Part shown: positions 36,953 through 49,829 of the stretch, one piece after another
How the letters are laid out: every line of letters begins with the position of its first letter
Position numbering within the stretch: position 1 is the first letter of the stretch
Translations under genes and position numbers: made by a program
Source of the DNA: Cryptomeria japonica
Lineage: Eukaryota; Streptophyta; Pinopsida; Cupressales; Cupressaceae
DNA: 64,000 nucleotides
Direction of reading: 5' to 3'
Assembly (NCBI RefSeq): GCF_030272615.1
Contig: NC_081411.1
Span: forward strand, 216,086,154 to 216,150,153
Notes under the pieces: model-generated
What the model was told of the DNA's origin: nothing
The model's input: only the letters and a program-made list of their open reading frames with translations
Database searches by the model: none

Positions 36953-37280
36953 AAGACTAGATTGATAATTGTGGACTACTCTGGTTAGGGGGAGCAGCGT
37001 TGTAACTGTATTGAAATGCATCTTTGGCATTGTTGTCAAAGGGGGAGATATGACTATAGTGCTTGAGCATTGGTAAGTAGTGATTGAGTTGAAGTTGCTA
37101 GTGTTTGAGCATTGGTAAGTAGTGATTGAGCTGAAGTTGTTGAAACAGAGTATTACCAGTGTTAGGGGGAGATATTCATTACTCATAGTAGAAGTAATGA
37201 CCGGGTACAAAAATGAAGAAAGTATATGCATTTGATAAGTCAGACTCTGAAGTGTTGCCATCAATGCCAAAGGGGAAGAT
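36953..37280 (+). other. Copia A 3' untranslated region and polypurine tract
   Basis: This segment continues 18,964-19,042 across the TIR element. It contains several purine tracts (TTAGGGGGAGCAG, TCAAAGGGGGAGAT, TTAGGGGGAGAT) and ends in CCAAAGGGGAAGAT directly before the LTR start TGTTGGCATT. Multiple GGGGGAGA blocks before the 3' LTR are usual in SIRE-like Copia elements. TGAGCATTGGTAAGTAGTGATTGAG is duplicated at about 37,064 and 37,107. Confidence 0.7.
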
Positions 37281-38811
37281 TGTTGGCATTGACAAAACCA
37301 GTTAATCTAGAGAACCGGTATATGTCCTGAGATTTGTCATTGATGTCTAACACTGATCGGTGGAGTGGTATCGGTGGAAGTGTTGTATCTCAGTATCAAA
37401 GGTGATGACTTGTAAACACATGGAAATAGCATTAAAAACAAATGACCAAAGTTCAATTAGCTCAAGGGAAGACAGACTAAGCTAACCGGTCTGTCACTCA
37501 AGAAGATTAGTGTTGAGATCAGATCTTCAGGTTGGTCATTTTGATGATGATGAAGTCACAAAAGGTGACTTAGGCAAGAAGGCTTGAGGTTGTATGCAAA
37601 CTGGAACCTCATTAGAAAATAGGGAAAGAGACTTGATGCTAGCACAACAAACAGGCAATCAAATGTTGAACCGGTAATGTAGAGTGCAGTGGTATATCGG
37701 TACACCGGTGAGGCAGAAGGAAGATAGGTAATCACCATAAATATCGGAGCAGTGATCGGTTATTCAATTGCGGTGGCAAAAGGTGAGTTGGTGAGCTTGT
37801 GTCTATGCCAAACTAAAGGTTGGTGGAGGTAACTTTAGTTATCATGCAGTCAAGCCATGATTACTTGCGGAATTTCTGGTTCACATTTAAATGACTGAAC
37901 TCGACCCAGAAGTCACTATTTTTGGGAGATGTGGTGGCAAAATTAGTTGAATAGTTGGCTGAATTATTGCAAGGCGTGCAGAGAAAGAGTGGGAGATTTT
38001 GAATTTGAAATCCTCTGAAATCTGTGATTTCTTTGATTGAGGAAACACCTAAAGGTGACGAAAGAAAATGTGTAAAGTATTTTTGAGTTCATTCAAAAAT
38101 TCTTGATTGTGAAATTTGCAAAGAGCAGATCCTGTAGAAGGTGATCCAAAGTGAAGAGTACAGTGAGAGGAAGTGCTAAAAATATTTAGCAGAGAAGAGA
38201 GTGTATGAGGTAGACCGACATAGTGTAGAGTCGAGGGACAGAGGACCGACAGAGTGCAAAGCCGAGGGTCAGAAGACTGATAGAGTGCAGAGCCAAAGGT
38301 ATAAGCAGAAAACCGTTGTTGTGCAGAACAAACACAACTGGTGTGGATAGAGTATGATTCTCATTATCATCTGATCAAGATATTAGTTGCTAATTCAATA
38401 GATCATCCTTCTGTTGCTTTTTAACCATTGCAACTTAAATCCCTTAACCGGGTGGACTTTAACAAGTCCCTTTGTAAAATCCCTTAACCGGGTGAACTTT
38501 AACAAGTCCCTTTATAAAATCTCTTAACTAAGTGACATCTTAATTGATGTTCCTAAATCCTTTAACTAGGCTACCTTTTACAAGGTAAAGGCACTAACAG
38601 GCCTTAAACAAAATCCCTTAACTGGGTGGCACCTAATAGTATCTTTGTAATCTCCTAACAGGGATGGCTCTTCACCGGGCGTACTCCAGAAGAGTACAAA
38701 TTTTGTGAGTTCCTACTCACATGGTGGTTTTCTCTGATTTGGGTTTCCACGAAATAAATCTTGGTGTCACTGTATATCTTTTCATTCATGCATATTCTTC
38801 TGTTGTAATTA

Positions 38812-40303
38812 TGATAACTCAATGATGAACGAATAGTACCAAACTGATACTGAGAGGGGGGGGGTGAATCAATACAGACAAAAACACAACCTTAAACCGG
38901 TTTGTCAGCAGACACTGTGCATTGACAGACAAATAGTAACACCGGTCCTTAAACAGAGTACAACCGGCAAAACCCAGAATAACTGAGACAAGCATAAACC
39001 AGTTGACACTTATCTTCTCATATAATCTAACACTTCATTTCCATTTCATCCTAATGCATGAACAGGTAATCTACCCTCAAAGATATACATATTACTGCTA
39101 GATCAACATGAATCACTGCTTAACAGAAAACAATCATAGCATCACATGAAGAAGACATCACACATGACACACATATTTTTCACGTGGAAACCCAACTGGG
39201 AAAAACCACGGTGGGGATGAATACCCACAAGCTTGTTTTTAAACTCTTTAGAAGTCCGCTCTGTTAGAAGCCTTGTCAGGTTAAAGACTGATACAATAGG
39301 TTCTGTTAGGAACCGATCCTGTTAGGGATCACCCAGTTAAGGGATGGCTAGAATATCCGGTTAAGGGTTAAACCCTATTAAAGGTTACCTTGTTAGAGGA
39401 TTTCAAGAACTCAATGGTTTTGAGTCATCTTGTTAAAGGATTTACAACAAGTCGGTTAAAGCTACCCTGTTAAGGGATTTTCCAACTGTTGAGGTGGTTA
39501 GAGATCAACAGGTATTACAATGATCTGGTAACAGCACTCAATGCCAATGCAGATCCACTTTAGCTCCTCTACACCTTTTGCACTTACACTCTGCAGGTAT
39601 CACTTCTCTCCTCTGGTTTGGCAAGAATCACGTATCTCTTCTCTTGGATACACACACACAACTTTTGCCAACGACCTCTAAAAGAATCACAACATCGACC
39701 TTATAGGAAAACAGATAGGTCGGTAGCATAAACCCTAAACCTGTTAGGTTAAGCAATTCAAACGGTTCAATCCCAACCATTGAGCATATTGCATTAAATG
39801 CAATAGTCTTGGACCAATCTCAAGACATTCTCCATCATTCATTTTCCACTGCTTTCATGGCGGCTGATAACCCTCACGTGTTTTTGTTGTTTACAGACTT
39901 CGCACATTCCCGAGGTAGATAGGAACAATCTCCTTCATGCAAGATCCTTCCGGCGCACAAGGCTTACGTGGCAACACGATATGTTCTTCGTTACCATGCT
40001 AACTCATCACACAAAGTCACCAATTGAGCCACACAGGCTTGAAGCATTTCAACCGGAAACCCTAAAGTTGAGACTACCAACCGGTAGTCATACAAAACTT
40101 CCATGTGTCGGTTCCCATAGTCATATGCCAGTTCACCTTGAACAAACACACTGCTTCACTTTGGCACAAATGTTGGTTCACCATGTTATACCGGTTCTCA
40201 CATATGTCAGTTCTCACCTCTTCAGCATATTGACATCAATGACAACATACAATGTCATTATGTCCTCATACCGATTCTTATACCGGTTCACATAATGCCA
40301 ACA
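38812..40303 (-). repeat. 3' LTR of Copia B
   Basis: Plus strand starts TGATAACTCAATGATG and ends CATAATGCCAACA. It contains the GAGAGGGGGGGGGTGAATCA block, many TTAAGGGAT/TTAGGGATT lines, and CACGTGGAAACCCAACTGGG. In the genome it is followed on the plus strand by the purine-tract complement ATCTCCCCCTTTGGCAT. Confidence 0.95.
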
Positions 40304-40544
40304 ATCTCCCCCTTTGGCATTGATGGCAATATACAAAGATATCTCTCCACTTCACATCTTCTCCCCAAATTTCTGCAGATATCTTCTCCGCTTCACATCT
40401 TCTCCCCCTTTGACAACAATGCCAAAGTGGAGGCACAAGCTTCCCTGTTCCATTATGCTGCTCCCCCTGAGAAGTAGCATCCTTCAACACATCAATCTAA
40501 AAAAAATGACTATGCAATATCGGACTGATGTGGAGCAAATACCT

Positions 40545-41984
40545 TTAGTTCACCTCCTGAAGGGGCAATACCCCTAATTCACCTCTTAAGTACATAAAAT
40601 TAGCCTTTGGGAGAGGCTTGGTGAATATGTCTGCTAACTGCTCCTTACTGGAAACATGTTCCAGTGTAATCTCTTTGTTCTGAACCTTTTCCCTCAAGAA
40701 ATGATACTTTAGCTCAAAGTGCTTGGTTCTAGAATGTAAAACCGAATTCTTTGAAATATTGATAGCACTTATGTTATCACAGAATATGCTTACCGGTTCA
40801 GATACGGGAACTTTGAAGCCATTTAATACATGCTTCATCCAGATTGTCTGAGTGCAGTTCATGAAAGCTACAACATACTCTGCTTCCACTGTAGACTGAG
40901 AGATACAACTCTGCTTCTTACTCATCCATAAGACCAGTCTACCACCGAGAAAGAATGCACCACCGGTTGTGCTCTTCCGGTCATCCACATTACCTGCCCA
41001 ATCAGCATCTGTGAATACTTTCAGGTTGAAATCATTGCTATATGGATACCACAATCCATAGTCAACTGTTCCCTTTAGATACCGAAGAATCCGCTTGACT
41101 GCAACCAAGTGGGATTCTCTTGGACTTTTCTGGAACCTTGCAGTAATGCCAACTGCATGTGCAATATCTGGTCTGCTATGTACTACATAATGCAACTTAC
41201 CAATCATTGATCGGTATTCCTTCTCATTAACCAATGCTGAGTCATCCTCTTTGGATAGTTTACAATCGGTCACCATCGGTGTATCAACTAGTTTGCTATC
41301 TTCCATGCCAAAGGTCTTCAACACCTCTTTGACATACTTGGACTGAGTGATAAAGATTCCATCTTTCATCTGCTGAATCTACAGTCCAATGAAGAACTTA
41401 ATCTCCCCTGTGAGTGACATCTCAAACTCCTTCTTCATCTCATCTACAAACTCATGACTCATCTTGTCATCTCCACCAAAGCTAATGTCATCAACAAATA
41501 CCTCACAGATCAGAATCTGATCTCCTTTAGTTTTCAAGTAGATATTGCTATCTTCACTTGTTCTCTCAAATCCAATTTTCACAAGATGGGAGTGCAGATG
41601 TTCATACCATGCTCTAGGTGCCTGCTTTAGACCATATAAGGCTTTATGTAGCCTACACACCATGTCACTATCTTCAGATAAGGCAAACCCATCTGGTTTC
41701 TCTATATACACCTCTTCTTCAAGTACACCATTTAGGAATACAGATTTTACATCCATTTGATATACTTTGAATCCTTTAAAAGCTGCATATGCAAGAAGCA
41801 TACAAACTCCTTCCAATCTGGCTACAAGAGCAAAAGTTTTTCCATAGTCTTCTCCTTCTTCTTGGATATATCCTTTACACACCAGTCTGGCTTTGTTTCT
41901 AATCACTGTGCCATCCTCATTCAGCTTATTTCTGAAAACCCATTTGGTGCCGATGACATTTTTATGCTCCGGTCTGGGTACCAA
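40545..41984 (-). pseudogene. Copia B reverse transcriptase and RNase H
   Basis: The RT starts with the [14 protein letters not shown] segment and has [13 protein letters not shown] and FVDDISFGG, the YVDD equivalent with the two Asp residues present. One stop at about 41,379 separates it from the rest of RT and RNase H (GMEDSKLVDTPM, FTDADWAGNVDDRKSTTGG, QSTVEAEYV, FTKPLPKANF). Two frames of 201 and 274 codons are open apart from that stop. This is the best-preserved enzyme in the window. Confidence 0.92.
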
Positions 41985-41987
41985 AGA

Positions 41988-43664
41988 TCAGGTACCATTT
42001 TTCTCTATTTGGTCAAGTTCCTCTTCCATTGTCTTGATCCAGTCTTCATCTTTATGTGCCTCTTTGAATGATTTGGGCTCAAATTCAGAGATCAAATATG
42101 AGTTTTCTCTGACCTTCCTTCTTGTAAGGATTCCTGCATCCTTATCTCCTATGATCTGCTTAGGATCATGATTCAACTTGACATACCGAGGAATGGTCTT
42201 AACAGATTCCTCTTGTTTTTCTTCTTCATCCTCTTCTCCATCAGTATCGGCATCTGCATCTACCAGTGTAGGAACACTGTTATTGGTGCTTGGTTGACTG
42301 GCAATCGGTTCCCAGAAGGTTACAACCGGTTCATTTACCGCTTGCTCACTGTCGGTTTCTTCAGTTTTCTCAGAGGTTTCATCATCTCTTACATTGATAC
42401 TTTCCATAATTCTCTGAGTCCTATTATTGAAACACTTGAGAGCTTTGCTCTTGGTAGAATACCCTAGGAATATTCCCTCATCACATTTCACATCAAATTT
42501 TCTCTGGTGTTCACTCTTCTTGATGTAACATTTGCTACCAAACACTCTAAAGTAGCTATCAACAGGTGTCTTACCGGTCCAATACTCATAAGGAGTTTTA
42601 TCCTTACCTTTCTTGATGAGTACCTGGTTCATTGTGTAGACTGCAGTGCTCACTGCTTCTCTCCAAAAGGTGTGAGCAACCCTTCCTTGAATCAACATTG
42701 TTCTTGCTACTTCAACCACTGTCCGGTTGTTCCTCTCTGCTAGGCCATTCTGCTGTGGAGTCCGAGGGGCAAACAGTTGCCTTTTGATGCCATGTTCTTC
42801 ACAGTACTTGTTGAATTCCCCTCATTGATCAGTTCTAAGGCACTTGATCCTTTTACTGCTTTCCTTCTCCACTAATGCTCTGAAGGCTTTGAACTTTCCA
42901 AAAGCTTTAGACTTATCTTTCAAGAATGTGACCCACATCATTCTTGAGCAGTCATCAGCGAGAATCATGAAGTACCTATCACCCTACACACTCCTAGTTT
43001 TCATAGGACCACACAAATCAGTATGCACAAGATCAAGCAAATTTTCAGCAGTGAAAGATTTACCTTTAAAGGTTGAGGAAGACATTTTCCCCAATTGACA
43101 CTCTCTGCCCAAGGTATTATCCGGTTTGCTTAGCACCGACAACCCTCTAACTGCTTTGATCTTACTGGCGTTTACAATATTATCAAAGTTTACATGGCAG
43201 AGTCTCCTATGCCATATCCAACTATCATCAAATTTAGCAATAAGACATGTACTTGTATTTGCATTCAGCTGAAATAGGTTACCTTTGGTCTGCATGCCGA
43301 TGGCCACTAATTCACCACTCTTTCCTTTGATTCTACAAATTCCATTCTTGAATTCCAGAGTGAGACCACTGTCATTCAGTTGGGCAACACTCAGAAGGTT
43401 GTGTCTGGGACCATCAACCCAATACACATTGTCAGCACTGCTCTTTCCATTCAGAGAGATGGACCCTCTGCCTTTGACCATGCATGGTGCATCATTACCA
43501 AAGCGAACCACACCACCATCATATTCTTCCAAGGATAGAAACTTGCTCCGGTCACCAATCATATGGTGAGAACAACCACTGTCAATAATCCACTCATTGG
43601 AATTATCAAAGTGAGAGACAAGAGCCTTCTTGTCTGACACATCTTCCTTGACAGCAACAAACAC
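41988..43664 (-). pseudogene. Copia B protease and integrase region
   Basis: The aspartic protease motif WIIDSGCSHHM lies near 43,580. The integrase zinc-binding site is WHRRLCHVNFD with CQLGK, followed by the catalytic DLCGPM, then CLRTDQ, stop, GEFNKYC, then PQQNGLAERNNRT, which supplies the DDE acidic residues. The C-terminal integrase part runs to about 41,988 (FWREAVSTAVYTMNQ, YFRVFGSKCYIKK). Stops at about 42,983 and 42,824 interrupt it. Otherwise well preserved. Confidence 0.9.
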
Positions 43665-43679
43665 AATATCTTCATTTTC

Positions 43680-44640
43680 TTCATCATCTTATTCCTCGTC
43701 TGTGACACCTTCATCAACTGTCACAAAATAGTTTCTCCAGTTTCCTCCTTTGAATTTCTTGAACCTTTCCAGTTTGTCCTTGTTGTCACCATTAGGACAG
43801 TTTACGACAATATGTCATATCCAGTTGCAAGAGAAACATTTCAAAGGGAGTTTGCCTCTGTATTTACCAGTTCCTTTAGGAAATTTCCGGGCAAGAAGAG
43901 CTTCAAATTCCATCAGAAACTCCTCATCATCCATTACTTTCCTCTATCTTGTTTCATCACTGGTGCTTGCTTCTTTTCCTTTTCTAGATGATACAGCAGA
44001 AGCTTTAAAGGCTGATTCAGTCTTTTGAACACTGTCATCAAAACTATTTAGCTCATAAGCTGTCAACTTTGTAATGATGGAGTGTAGGGATACCTTAGTC
44101 TTGTGTATTGATCTCATCTCCTGAATAGCAGCAACCCTTATTGCATAGACCGGCAATAGGGATCTCAGGACTTTGCTTACCACAGTGGAATCTTCCATTT
44201 TACCACCTGCACTCTTGATATCTCCAACAACGGTTTTGATTCTTATTCCATACTGTTGAATGGTCTCACCTTCAACCATCCGCATGTCTTCAAACTTCCC
44301 TCTAAGGCTTTCTTCCTTAACTTGTTTTACATGCTCATCACCGCCATAGATATTTTCAAGAGTATCCCATACCTCTTTGGGATTTACCTTATCTTGGACA
44401 TCAATAAATTCAATGTCAGATAAACTACTAATTAGGGCTTCCATGACTTGCCCATTCTCCTGCATCTCTCTCTTTTGGTCATCGATGAGAGTACCGGTAG
44501 GGGCAACATAGGCATTCTCAACATAGCTCTAGTGTTGAGCACCCATGCTTCTGATGTATATCTTCATTCTATATTTCCATATACTGAATTTTTCTCTGTT
44601 AAACTTTGGACATTCCCTCTTCATCATTTGACTGGGATCT
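43680..44640 (-). pseudogene. Copia B gag and zinc-knuckle region
   Basis: The Copia gag fold is visible (VWDTLENIYGGDEHVKQ, LRGKFEDMRMVEGETIQQY), followed by a serine-rich linker and a zinc knuckle (CFSCNWI, stop, HIVVNCPN) whose CCHC spacing is kept but which carries a stop. Further stops at about 44,530 and 43,945 break the frame. Gag would package element RNA in the cytoplasm; this copy cannot make it whole. Confidence 0.85.
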
Positions 44641-44698
44641 TTACCTCAAGCAGTTAAGCTTATAACAAAAAGGACCTAGAGGATGCTCTGATACCAAT

Positions 44699-46185
44699 TG
44701 ATAACTCAATGATGAACGAATAGTACCAAACTGGTACTGAGAGGGGGGGGTGAATCAGTACAGACAAAAATACAACCTTAAACCGGTTTGTCAGCAAACA
44801 CTGTGCATTGACAGACAAATAGTAACACCGGTCCTTAAATAGAGTACAACCGGCAAAACCCAGAATAACTGAGACAAGCATAAACCGGTTGACACTTATC
44901 TTCTGATATAATCTAACACTTCATTTCCATTTCACCCTAATGCATGAATAGGTAATCTACCCTCAATGATATACATATTACTACTAGATCAACATGAATC
45001 ACCACTTAACAGAAAACAATCATAGCATCACATGAAGAAGACATCACACATGACACACATATTTTTCACGTGGAAACCCAACTGAGAAAAACCATGGTGG
45101 GGATGAATACCCACAAGTTTATTTTTGAACTCTTTAGAAATCCGCTCTGTTAGAAGCCTTGTCCGGTTAAAGACTGATACAATAGGTTCTGTTAGGAACT
45201 GATCCTGTTAGGGATCACCTAGTTAAGGGATGGCTAGAATACCCGGTTAAGGGTTAAACCCTGTTAAAGGTTACCTTGTTAGAGGATTTCAAGAACTCAA
45301 TGGTTTTGGGTCACCTTGTTAAAGGATTTACAACAAGCCGATTAAAGCTACCCTGTTAAGGAATTTTCCAATTGTTGAGGTGGTTAGAGATCAATAGGTA
45401 TTACAATGATTTGGTAACAACACTCAATGCCAATGCAGATCCGCTTTAGCTCCTCTACACCTTCGGCACTTACACTCTGCAGGTATCACTTCTCTCCTCT
45501 GGTTTGGCAAGAATCACGTATCTCTTCTCTTGGATACACACACACAACTTTTGCCAACGACCTCTGAAATAATCACAACATCGACCTTATAGGAAAACAG
45601 ATAGGTCGGTAGCATAAACCCTAAACCCTAAACCTGTTAGGTTAAGCAATTCAAACGGTTCAATCTTGACCGTTGAGCATATTGCATTAAATGCAACAGT
45701 CTTGGACTAACCTCAAGATGTTCTCCATCGTTCATTTTCCATCGCTTTCATGGCGGCTGATAACCCATCACGCGTTTTTGCCATTTACAGACTTCGCACA
45801 TTCCCGAGGTAGATGGGAACAATCTCCTTCATGCAAGATCCTTCACACGCACAAGGCTTACGTGGCAACACGATCTATTCTTCGTTACCATGCTAACTCA
45901 TCACACAAAGTCATTAGTTGAGCCACACAAGCTTGAAGCACTTCAACCGGAAACCCTGAAGTTGAGACTACCAACCGGTAGTCATACAAAGCTTCCATGT
46001 GTCGGTTCCCATAGTCATATGCTGGTTCACCTTGAACAAACACACCGCTTCACTTTGACACAAATGCCGGTTCACAGTGTTATACCGGTTCTCACATATG
46101 CCAGTTCTCACCTCTTCAACATATTGACATCAATGACAACATACAATGTCATTATGTCTGTATACCGGTTCACATAATGCCAACA
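44699..46185 (-). repeat. 5' LTR of Copia B
   Basis: Near-identical partner of 38,812-40,303, with a short CCCTAAACCCTAAAC duplication at about 45,615 that the other LTR lacks. The initiator tRNA-Met primer site follows on the minus strand after two bases. Confidence 0.95.
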
Positions 46186-46302
46186 AATTATGTGTATTGA
46201 TGATTATTAAGATAGTGCAGATTTGAGTTAAAAGTGTTAATTGTGGAAAACTGGTAAAGTGTTGATTCGCCCCTCCCCTCTCAGCACCGGTTGGGACTAA
46301 CA

Positions 46303-48172
46303 GGAAAAACATAGTGGAGGGACATTTTGGAGTAGACAAGACACTAGCACAACTGAGTGAATGCTACTATTGGCTAGGAATGAGTGCAGATATCAAAAAA
46401 ATGGTTCAAAGTTGCCAATATGTCAGCATGCCAAAGGAGTAAAGCAAAACATTAGATTATACCAACCATTGCCAATACCAGATAAACCATGGGAATGCAT
46501 TAACATAGATTTTGTTTTGGGACTGCCATGAGCACAAAAAGTTAATGATTCTATTTTTGTGGTAGTGGACAAATTTTCAAAAATGGTTCATTTTATACCA
46601 TGTCAAAAGTGTAGCGATGCTTCCCATATAGCTTCATTGTTCTTCAAAGAGATAGTTCGATTGCATAGTTTACCAAAAAGTATTGTTTCAGATTAGGATA
46701 CAAAATTAATTGGCCATTTTTGGCGTACTTTGTGAAAGAAGATGGGAACATAGTTGGGATTTAGTTCAGCTTACCATCCTCAAACCAATGGTCAAACATA
46801 AGTTGTGAACCGAAGCTTGGGTAATTCATTGAGATGTTTGGTTGGAGATAAACCAACTTAGTGGGATTTGATTTTGTCACAAACAAAATTTGCATACAAT
46901 AACTCTATCAATCAAAGTGTGGGAAAGAGTCCATTCCAAGTTATGTATGGGTTCAACCCAAGAGTAGTCGACGAGTTGAGAGATAGTACTGATTTGAGTA
47001 GAAAAAGTGTTGTAGTAGAAGACTTTGTAGAGTATATTCATGATTTGCACAAAAAAAAGTGAAAGAGGCTTTAAAAAAGAGTACCATGAAATACAAGAAG
47101 AATGTTGATAAACATAGAAGAATGCAGGAATTTGAAATTGGAGAGCTGGCAATGGGACATTTGCAAAAGGAAAGGTTCCCACAAGGAACCTACAACAAGA
47201 TGAATAGCAAGAAGATTGGCTCGTGCAAGGTTGTGCAGAAGTTTTCATCAAATGCTTATGAGATTGAACTTCCAGCTGGAGTAAATATTTCACCAATATT
47301 CAATGTGGCAAATTTGTATAAGTATCATGAAGGTGAGTCAAGTGGACAACAAGATATACTTTCCGATTTACCGAAAGCACCAAAATGGGCACGCTAATTG
47401 TCGGAGAAAAAAATTTGAAGACATTGATCAGATAATTGGTTCACGCTTAGCAAAGAAGACTTGGAATAAAGAATATTTGGAGTATTTGGTTCGTTGGATG
47501 AACCATGCAGCTGATGAGGCTATTTGGGTCAATGCTTTAGAATTGGAGAAGTTTGGGATTACAGTCCCATCATTGCAGAAATGTTCATGGACTCCACGCC
47601 CATGAAACATTTTCCGTACCCATGGTGTTTGATGCCAGAGCATGTGGGTGAACATGTGGGTGAACGTGCTATCAGCATCACCAAAAAAATAGGAGAGAAT
47701 AATTTTTTGTTTTTCATTTTTTTGTTGGTGTTAGTTTTCTATCAGCTAATGGAGTTTACATTGTGAATTTCTGAGTAGCTCAGTTTTGAAACGCATTCCA
47801 AATAAAGGCTTGGTTGCTTAAAAAGATGTTATTTGGACATAAATCCAAAAGAGTGGAGACTATAGCACTGATTCAAGGTGGAGGTTTCTTCTGAGGAAGA
47901 AGAGATGTATGTATAGGGGGGTGATACGAGCAGGAAGGGGGCGATAGTGTTAAAAAAAAAGAGAAGAAGCTACACATAGTAAGAGGTAGTATAGGATATT
48001 TGTGACAGAGAGCAATGAGATGTAGGGATTTTGGAGAGTGCGTAAACAGTTTGAATTTCAGTTGAATGTAATAGTGTCTTTCTTCAATAAAAAGTTTGTT
48101 TGAATTTTTAAAATAAAAATATTTATTTATTTTTGTTGCATCACCTCTCTGTTTGATAAGACACAGAGGTTT
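46303..48172 (+). pseudogene. Ty3/Gypsy chromovirus, 3' part (integrase, chromodomain, 3' end)
   Basis: Coding similarity starts at the integrase zinc region (HFGVDKTLAQL, ECYYW) and continues through several frames with stops to KFAYNNSINQSVGKSPFQV (46,880) and PRVVDELRD. The integrase C-terminus carries basic and GKEY-like segments. 47,405-47,560 reads IDQIIGSRLAKKTWNKEYLEYLVRWMNHAADEAIWV, with the aromatic residues and spacing of a chromodomain, which targets insertion to heterochromatin in chromoviruses. From 47,600 a non-coding 3' region has a purine-rich stretch (AGGGGGGTGATACGAGCAGG) and a probable 3' LTR start near 47,948. The upstream gag, protease and RT are missing from the window. 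Confidence 0.85.
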
Positions 48173-48997
48173 GATCTGCGTTACAATATCCCTTTTTTGA
48201 CATTGAAAAAATGTTATTCTTTAGAAATGTCTTCCTTGAATGACGATAAAATATGATCTAATTCGAGTTAAAAACTATTTTCCCATTAAAATTTTCAGGG
48301 TTACTCTTTGGCCAGGCCGTCTACCCGAGCAATTGCAGCGAACATCTGCAAAATCCTCCATCGTTTATATGTGATGGATATTCGACATACCGTGTTCCAA
48401 AGCTCTCGTTTAGGCACAGCTTAGGAGGATGCTAGCAAAGGTTTTAGAGTTTGGGCTTCCACCTGCGTATTTGTTTGAAAATATCTAAATTCTTTCCAAT
48501 AATCACAGCATTCGACGAGACCACGTTTCAGGCCGATTGCTTGCTCTGTGTTTTTTCAATTGAAGAAGAAGTTGAGACATGAATCTCAAAAAGCATGGCA
48601 AATGCACAACACAGATGAGGAAAAAATGAAGGAAATAATTACAGATCAACCCTACAAAACTGAGTACACACGCATGTTATCCCAGACTCGGAGGTTGTGG
48701 AAATATAATAACATCTCTGTGGAAAAATAGTTGTCTATGCTTCAACATTTTGCATACATGTCTACCAGAGCATTTTCGACTGTAACTATCCCCTTCCATT
48801 ATGATTTGATGGGTGTCAATACACTGTTCCAAAGCTCCCAATATCGCTGTTGTATTCATCATTTGCTTCAGATACCTTGCTCACATCTACGCAGATACAT
48901 CCTGCTTTTCATAAGCAACCAATGTCTTGTCTTATGCGATCAAACACATTCACCGGGCTTTTTAGGGGGAATAACTTGATTTGAAATGAACGGGGAG
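48173..48997. other. Spacer, no gene supported
   Basis: Short open frames (60-82 codons) show no domain. The sequence is less repeat-like than its neighbours and may be single-copy flank of the kinase gene or remnants of other elements. Confidence 0.4.
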
Positions 48998-49829
48998 CAG
49001 GCCTGGAATTTGACAGGCAAAATGGCCGTTTTTTCACTTTTGAATCATATTTGACAGCTTAAAAAATTAGTAGAACTTATGCATTGACATGCTATTTTTT
49101 TTCTAAAACCGTATAGATGACACTTCAAATTATAAATAAACCGTAAAAAAATATAGTAGGTAATATATATATTAGTTTAAAATGTTTATTATAAAAATAC
49201 AAATTTATTTAGAATATTTTGAAATGGAATGATTTAGAATATGGAAGGATGTAGTTGTTTCTAATTTAATAATATTTTAATATGATTTTTTAGAATAGTT
49301 CTATTTTTCATATGAATTTAGAAACTTGTCATAATTGAAATGATAGAATATAATTGATAAAATATTTTATTATGAATTTTTACAATATATTTTATTTTTT
49401 CATATATGAATTTAGAAACTTAGTCAATTTAATTTTTTAAATATATTTAATAAGATTGTTATAGAAACTTGTCATAATATATATAATTTTAAAATTTAAA
49501 TGTTTATTATTATTAAATTAGTAATTATTAATTGATTATCATTTAATGTTAATATACAATATATATTAGTGTATTAATTTAGAAACTTATTTAGTAAATT
49601 TAAGATTTTTGCATATATTACTAATTTATCATTATTTTCTCATTAAGATAATGATTTTCATTTCTTCCCAAGAAAGATGTGCATTGATTTTCATTGCTTC
49701 AATCTTCTACTTTTATATTTTTGACAGTTAATATTTTTCGTAAAACTTCAAATGAAAGACATTGAAATGACTAAACCATCATCAAAAATTCATATGACAG
49801 GTAGGGGTGACCGTCAAATTCCAGACCTG
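48998..49829. mobile_element. hAT-like non-autonomous TIR element (MITE-type), 832 bp
   Basis: The left end reads CAGGCCTGGAATTTGACAGG and the right end, inverted, reads CAGGTCTGGAATTTGACGG: about 19 bp with two mismatches. The 8 bp outside are ACGGGGAG (left) and ACAGGGAG (right), one mismatch, fitting an 8-bp hAT target duplication. CAGG ends are common in hAT elements. The inside is extremely AT-rich with no coding capacity. TTTTGAATCATATTTGACAG on the left also has a loose inverted partner on the right. Confidence 0.65.

Larger units (their letters stand above)
38812..46185 (-). mobile_element. Complete Copia B LTR retrotransposon
   Basis: A 7,374-bp element on the minus strand. LTRs of 1,492 bp (38,812-40,303) and 1,487 bp (44,699-46,185) differ by scattered substitutions. 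The perfect target duplication is AATTA (38,807-38,811 and 46,186-46,190). It has a primer site, TGGTATCAGAGC (minus strand, 44,696-44,685), and a purine tract (ATGCCAAAGGGGGAGAT before the 3' LTR). Internal order is gag, protease, integrase, RT, RNase H, which is the Copia order. The polyprotein has several stops, many explicable by C-to-T change at methylated cytosines, so this copy is not autonomous now. Confidence 0.95.
37281..46302 (+). mobile_element. 3' LTR of Copia A, split by Copia B
   Basis: The LTR starts TGTTGGCATTGACAAAAC at 37,281. It is interrupted at 38,811 by Copia B and resumes after 46,190, ending GTTGGGACTAACA at 46,302 (about 1,643 bp of LTR). Near the interruption it carries repeated AAATCCCTTAACCGGGTG lines (38,405-38,660) and the conserved TTTGGGTTTCCACG block, then GCCCCTCCCCTCTCAG at the end. 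Gypsy coding sequence begins immediately downstream, so Copia A had landed inside a Gypsy element. The matching 5' LTR is not in the window. Confidence 0.8.
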
